Positions 60,961 through 64,000 of a stretch of 64,000 nt of DNA are shown piece after piece (the first letter of the stretch is position 1; the number at the start of each line of letters is the position of its first letter). The stretch comes from Candidatus Nanohaloarchaea archaeon. GTDB lineage: Archaea; Nanohalarchaeota; Nanosalinia; Nanosalinales; Nanosalinaceae. The DNA lies in the NCBI GenBank assembly GCA_014297435.1, contig JACOQA010000003.1:143460-207459 (forward strand), given 5' to 3'. The notes below the pieces were generated by a model, which was not told the DNA's origin, did no database searches, and saw only the letters and a program-made list of their open reading frames with translations. A program made the position numbers and the translations under genes.

Positions 60961-61191
60961 TCACCTGTCTTTAGTTTTTAGATATGCCCCCAATATGCCT
61001 AACAAACCGAAGACAATCATGTGTCCTACTGCGAGCCTTAACCTTGCGGGACTGAAAGGCTCTCCCAAGGTGAGTATGCCTCCCCAGATAGGAAAATACT
61101 GGCTCAAAAGAAATCCGACAGCTATACCAATAATCCCAAACCGGATGTATACAGCTCTATCGGAGTCGTACCTGTTTTTTGGAACGAACAC
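60961..61191 (-). CDS. Small two-helix membrane protein, 76 aa
   Basis: GTG start. Helices at about 17-36 (IRFGIIGIAVGFLLSQYFPIW) and 50-70 (AVGHMIVFGLLGILGAYL). Not recognised. Confidence 0.5.
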   Translation of the reverse strand: MFVPKNRYDSDRAVYIRFGIIGIAVGFLLSQYFPIWGGILTLGEPFSPARLRLAVGHMIVFGLLGILGAYLKTKDR

Positions 61192-61238
61192 ACATTATAC
61201 TAGATTATACAAGTTAAAACTCTCAGGCCAGATATGAT

Positions 61239-61595
61239 TCATTTAATATGGTTCAGGAATACTGTAAGTGTGAATAGCACTAATCCGAAATCTCTAACTG
61301 CTAAAGCATACATACCGATTCTTACGACCTGCAAGGCGATTATCGAAAGCCAGAAAACGGTTAGCCCGGCAAAGTACTTTGTCTTTCTACCATAAACAAG
61401 CCCTGCACCCAGAAACGCCTCAAACAACCCTCCAAGCAGAACAAGGTTCTCGGCTGATATAGGAACTAACTGCAATACCAACCTTGGTTCGTAACCTGTC
61501 CAGTACTCAAGGATAAACAGCTTCGAGAGACCGGCTACGATCATAAATACGCCTAGAAATTTTGCTGGCACATTCTCGGCTTCAATATCAAACAT
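61239..61595 (-). CDS. DoxX-like membrane protein, 118 aa
   Basis: Four membrane helices; FLGVFMIVAGLSKLFI, LLGGLFEAFLGAGLVYGRK, FAGLTVFWLSIIALQVV and VLFTLTVFLNHI. The KxFILEY..E..LGGxxEAxLGAGL layout is that of DoxX/MauE-type proteins. It lies 57 bases from the divergent copper lipoprotein, a plausible redox pairing. Confidence 0.6.
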   Translation of the reverse strand: MFDIEAENVPAKFLGVFMIVAGLSKLFILEYWTGYEPRLVLQLVPISAENLVLLGGLFEAFLGAGLVYGRKTKYFAGLTVFWLSIIALQVVRIGMYALAVRDFGLVLFTLTVFLNHIK

Positions 61596-61652
61596 TATTT
61601 TTGTAGTTGGACTCGGAAAGAGTTAAAACCCGCGGTAGACTATTTATCAGTT

Positions 61653-62093
61653 ATGAGAACTGAACTGTTTCTGTTGGCGGCGGTTATCGTGGCATCAGGA
61701 TGTATAGGTCAAAACACTTCTAACACCGATACTACCCCCAAACAGCCAGCAGAGACATCCAGTCCTACTAACATTTCCACAACCAATACTGTCGTTTACT
61801 ACACTGCTTCAGGTTTCCAGCCTCAGACAATAGATATCGAGAAAGGCGACACAGTTACCTGGGTAAACAACGCCTCGACTTCTATGTGGGTTGGTAGTGA
61901 CAGACACCCTACACACACCCAGTATTCGGGAACCAACACTAACGAGCACTGCCAGAGCGGCGATCAAAACCAGCCGGCTTTCGACCAGTGTTCTACAGGA
62001 GAACGTTTCAACTTCACGTTCGAGAAAGAAGGAGAATGGGGCTACCACAACCATAGAGCTGCAGGAGATACTGGAACAGTTGTAGTTAATTAG
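61653..62093 (+). CDS. Blue copper (cupredoxin) lipoprotein
   Basis: 146 aa. Signal peptide with lipobox VASGC, a Thr/Ser linker, then a plastocyanin/azurin fold: GFQPQTIDIEKGDTVTWVNN, a His-containing MWVGSDRHPTHTQY loop, and the ligand region C-STGERFNFTFEKEGEWGYHNH. The type 1 copper set would be His (DRHPTH), Cys (DQCSTG) and His (YHNH); the spacing of the Cys before the last strand is atypical, so the site may differ from halocyanin. An electron carrier on the outer face. Confidence 0.7.
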   Translation: MRTELFLLAAVIVASGCIGQNTSNTDTTPKQPAETSSPTNISTTNTVVYYTASGFQPQTIDIEKGDTVTWVNNASTSMWVGSDRHPTHTQYSGTNTNEHCQSGDQNQPAFDQCSTGERFNFTFEKEGEWGYHNHRAAGDTGTVVVN

Positions 62094-62096
62094 AAT

Positions 62097-62627
62097 CTAG
62101 ACCGGTTCAAGTTCTAGAGACCGAACCACTTCTTTCCAACCTCTTCTTTCAGAGTCCGAGACCTCTATTCTAACGCTGTATTCATTCTCTTCACTCGGGT
62201 CGGAAAAAATTCTATCGACTATTGATTTATTTGGGTAGCTTAAGCCTTCACCCCGAACTTCAAGACTGAAGTCTGAACCTCTATCCTCAACCGAAACAAC
62301 AGGATCCAAGTAATCGATCTCACCATGACGCCATTCCTTCTCCTTAGAGACCCAGATGTTGTCCGCAGAACAGCCATTAATCTGGCTCGACATTTTTGTG
62401 AGATGGTCGATTCCGACCCTGTAAACGTTGTTAAATGCGGCAAGCTGTTCCGGAGAACCATTATCTACGATTACAGAAAGATCTTCGACATCGTAGTGCA
62501 GCTCGTATACGTTCATACAGTCCTCTATTTCCCTACCTGCATCGACCATGAAGTCGACAAAACCTTTGACAGGTCTATCTGATCCAGGTAAATCGGTTCT
62601 GTAGGACTGCTCCATATTGTAAGACAT
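62097..62627 (-). CDS. Hypothetical protein, 176 aa
   Basis: Not recognised. Soluble, acidic, mixed alpha/beta, with a single Cys pair region (EDCMNVYELHYD, INGCSADN). Convergent with the copper protein gene (3 bases apart). Confidence 0.5.
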   Translation of the reverse strand: MSYNMEQSYRTDLPGSDRPVKGFVDFMVDAGREIEDCMNVYELHYDVEDLSVIVDNGSPEQLAAFNNVYRVGIDHLTKMSSQINGCSADNIWVSKEKEWRHGEIDYLDPVVSVEDRGSDFSLEVRGEGLSYPNKSIVDRIFSDPSEENEYSVRIEVSDSERRGWKEVVRSLELEPV

Positions 62628-62720
62628 TTTATGTTACCTTAGAACAACAATACTTTTACAGTTTTAGATTAGTTTTTCTGTCTACATCCTTTCTTATCTT
62701 CGGAAACCCAAACAAACTGT

Positions 62721-63377
62721 ATGATAGTTGCAGGCAAGTGCCCGCCCGAAAAGAAAGAACTGGAAGAAACCGAGAAAAAAGGATTCGAAAACATAGAACT
62801 GTTTATAGAGAGGAAGCATCTGGACTCGATGGATAAAACCCTCAAGAACCTGAGAGAATCCTCCTTGAAGACAGTTTCAGTTCACACACCACATGTAACG
62901 CTTGAGGAAGACGAATACCTGAAGAAAGCTGATCGATTAGCTGAAGAACTCAATGCATACCTCGTATTCCACACCGGGAAGTACGTACACTCCGAATACG
63001 AACAGGTCGAAGAACTTGATTTTAAGTCGGAACACGGATACGAGAATCAGCCCGGCGCCAGCATAAGATGTCTCGAAAACTGTGTTCTAAACCGAGATCA
63101 CGAACTCGTACTCGATGTCGCCCACCTATATATAGCCGAGGAAAACTACCTCGAAAGAACAAAATATCTCCTAGAAAACTATCAGGAAAAGATAGAGTTG
63201 ATCCATATGTGCGATTCCACCGAAATTAATGACGGAATTGCTTTCGGAGAAGGAGATCTCGACACGGAAGAATTATCTAAACTAATAAAGTCGAATTTTA
63301 ACGGCATAGTTGTTCTCGAAGTCATGCCGGAAGATCAGGAAGAAGCTCTCAAAAAGTGGCAGTCGTACCAAACCTAA
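62721..63377 (+). CDS. Xylose-isomerase-like TIM-barrel protein (sugar phosphate isomerase/epimerase type)
   Basis: 218 aa. Barrel strands with metal-like residues: GFENIELFIE, TVSVHTPH, LVFHTGKY, HELVLDVAHLY, ELIHMCDST, and GIVVLEVMPE. These match the AP endonuclease 2/xylose isomerase barrel, with conserved E (ENIEL), H (HTPH, HTG), D (DVAH) and H (IHMCD). Either a sugar isomerase/epimerase or an endonuclease IV relative; the length favours the former. Confidence 0.75.
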   Translation: MIVAGKCPPEKKELEETEKKGFENIELFIERKHLDSMDKTLKNLRESSLKTVSVHTPHVTLEEDEYLKKADRLAEELNAYLVFHTGKYVHSEYEQVEELDFKSEHGYENQPGASIRCLENCVLNRDHELVLDVAHLYIAEENYLERTKYLLENYQEKIELIHMCDSTEINDGIAFGEGDLDTEELSKLIKSNFNGIVVLEVMPEDQEEALKKWQSYQT

Positions 63378-63395
63378 TTTCAGACCATCACACCC

Positions 63396-63403
63396 TATAT
63401 AAA
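63396..63403 (+). promoter_or_regulatory. TATA box of the 16S rRNA gene (distal)
   Basis: TATATAAA preceded by an A/C-rich BRE-like stretch. Predicted start near 63422, just before the structured leader. Confidence 0.6.
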
Positions 63404-63421
63404 GTTTTGACCTGAGTGTAT

Positions 63422-63742
63422 GGATGCGGACTGAACACGACATGCGTCGTGTGATGAAAGTCCCAGGGAGTCTGACCCTTTATAAGTTTTAACTCAGACA
63501 GTCATGTTACCCGCCACGGAGACGTGAGGGTGAAAGCCCGGAAGGGCCAAGATGAGCGTATATTATATTTACGTGATGTAGGAGAGACGGACCCGAGTAC
63601 AATTATTGTACTCATTTATTGCATGTAGCACACACTTTTGTGCGGTCGACAGTAGGGATACTGTCGTTTGAGAAGGTCTCTGACCTTCGATATACCCGTC
63701 CAACCCAACTATAAACTCGCTACAGAGTTGATTTTTGTTGGC
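63422..63742 (+). other. 16S rRNA leader with stable hairpins and internal TATA-like boxes
   Basis: No protein gene. Hairpins: ACACGAC/GTCGTGT (63435-63452), GAGTACAA/TTGTACTC (about 63595-63614), CGACAGTA/TACTGTCG (about 63648-63668), GAAGGT/ACCTTC (about 63672-63689) and CAACT/AGTTG just before 16S. Further TATA-like boxes (TTTATAAG at 63479-63486, TATTATAT at 63561-63568) suggest tandem rRNA promoters. GTGATGA (63451-63457) and CTGA (63472-63475) resemble half of a box C/D motif. The downstream half of the processing stem would be after 16S, outside the window. Confidence 0.5.
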
Positions 63743-64000
63743 AATTCCGGTTGATCCTGCCGGAGGCTACTGCTATCGGAGTCCGATTTAGCCATGCTAG
63801 TCCATCGAGTCTTTGACTCGAGGCAGATAGCTGAGTAACACGTGGCCAACCTGCCCTATGGATGAGGATAACCTCGCTAACGTGAGGCTAATACTCAATA
63901 GCAGACGGAAGTGGAATACTTCCATCTGTGAAATGTTCCGACGCCATAGGATGGGGCCGCGGCTGATTAGGTCGTTGGTGAGGTAACGGCTCACCAAGCC
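63743..64000 (+). rRNA. rrs: 16S ribosomal RNA, 5' part
   Basis: Starts with the archaeal ATTCCGGTTGATCCTGCCGG sequence and continues through the typical first-domain helices (GAGTAACACGTGGCCAACC, the GGATAACC segment) to the window edge. The remaining about 1.2 kb is not included. Confidence 0.95.

Noticed and set aside
63422..63742. RNase P RNA upstream of 16S
   Set aside because: GATGAAAGTCCC and GGGTGAAAGCCC resemble conserved RNase P regions, but no 3' CR-V (ACAGAACCCGG-type) sequence follows, so the leader reading is preferred.

Overview
The window looks like chromosome from a small-genome halophilic archaeon, most plausibly a nanohaloarchaeon (DPANN). The archaeal assignment rests on the 16S rRNA 5' end, the archaeal order of ribosomal-protein genes, the archaeal proteins Rpp29, Cbf5, eS4, eL32, eL19, eL18, RpoD and RpoN, a TATA-box/leaderless promoter style, and box C/D RNA. 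The halophile assignment rests on strongly acidic proteins. The lineage is inference from gene content.

Layout. 1-6.2 kb: a frameshifted acetyltransferase, a zinc peptidase, an alkaline-phosphatase-fold hydrolase, a methyltransferase, an HD hydrolase, 5S rRNA (minus), an acetyltransferase, a small-molecule kinase-like protein, RNase P protein Rpp29 and a hypothetical gene. 6.2-15.1 kb: a candidate structured RNA, then the S17-L14-L24-S4e-L5-S14-S8-L6-L32e-L19e-L18-S5-L30-L15-secY operon and an Oxa1-superfamily insertase. 15.1-21.7 kb: Cbf5, two tandem HD hydrolases, tRNA-Ser, a CBS protein with a cation/proton antiporter, tRNA-Gln(CUG), an SDR oxidoreductase and three minus-strand small genes. 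21.75-28.3 kb: a tRNA-Gln(UUG) that appears to carry two intervening sequences, followed by an accessory block with a tyrosine recombinase, a PD-(D/E)XK-type nuclease candidate and unrecognised genes.

28.4-38.4 kb: parvulin, then the S13-S4-S11-RpoD operon, tRNA-Leu, the L18e-L13-S9-RpoN operon ended by a good hairpin/T-run terminator, a Nudix hydrolase and a ZIP transporter. Two paralogous coiled-coil proteins (316 and 1052 aa) sharing end domains lie here. 38.4-48.4 kb: HIT protein, tRNA-Glu, Nudix, two hypotheticals, a three-gene set resembling a split ATP-citrate lyase (synthetase beta and alpha, lyase) with a HAD hydrolase, a cobalamin adenosyltransferase, an MhqD/MhqO-like esterase-dioxygenase pair, and a lipoate-ligase pair.

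48.4-59.5 kb is a cell-surface and export region: a metallopeptidase with twelve Ca-binding-type repeats, a PepSY protein, a COG1361-like surface protein with a two-gene RND exporter, an AI-2E-type permease, an ABC exporter, TetR, a small membrane protein and an MFS carrier. A perfect palindrome at the RND promoter resembles a site at the tetR start, suggesting one regulon. 59.5-64 kb: a box C/D sRNA candidate, tRNA-His followed by a tiny insertion bounded by a 13-bp repeat of the tRNA 3' end, small membrane proteins, a blue-copper lipoprotein, a TIM-barrel protein, and the promoter, leader and first 258 bases of 16S rRNA.
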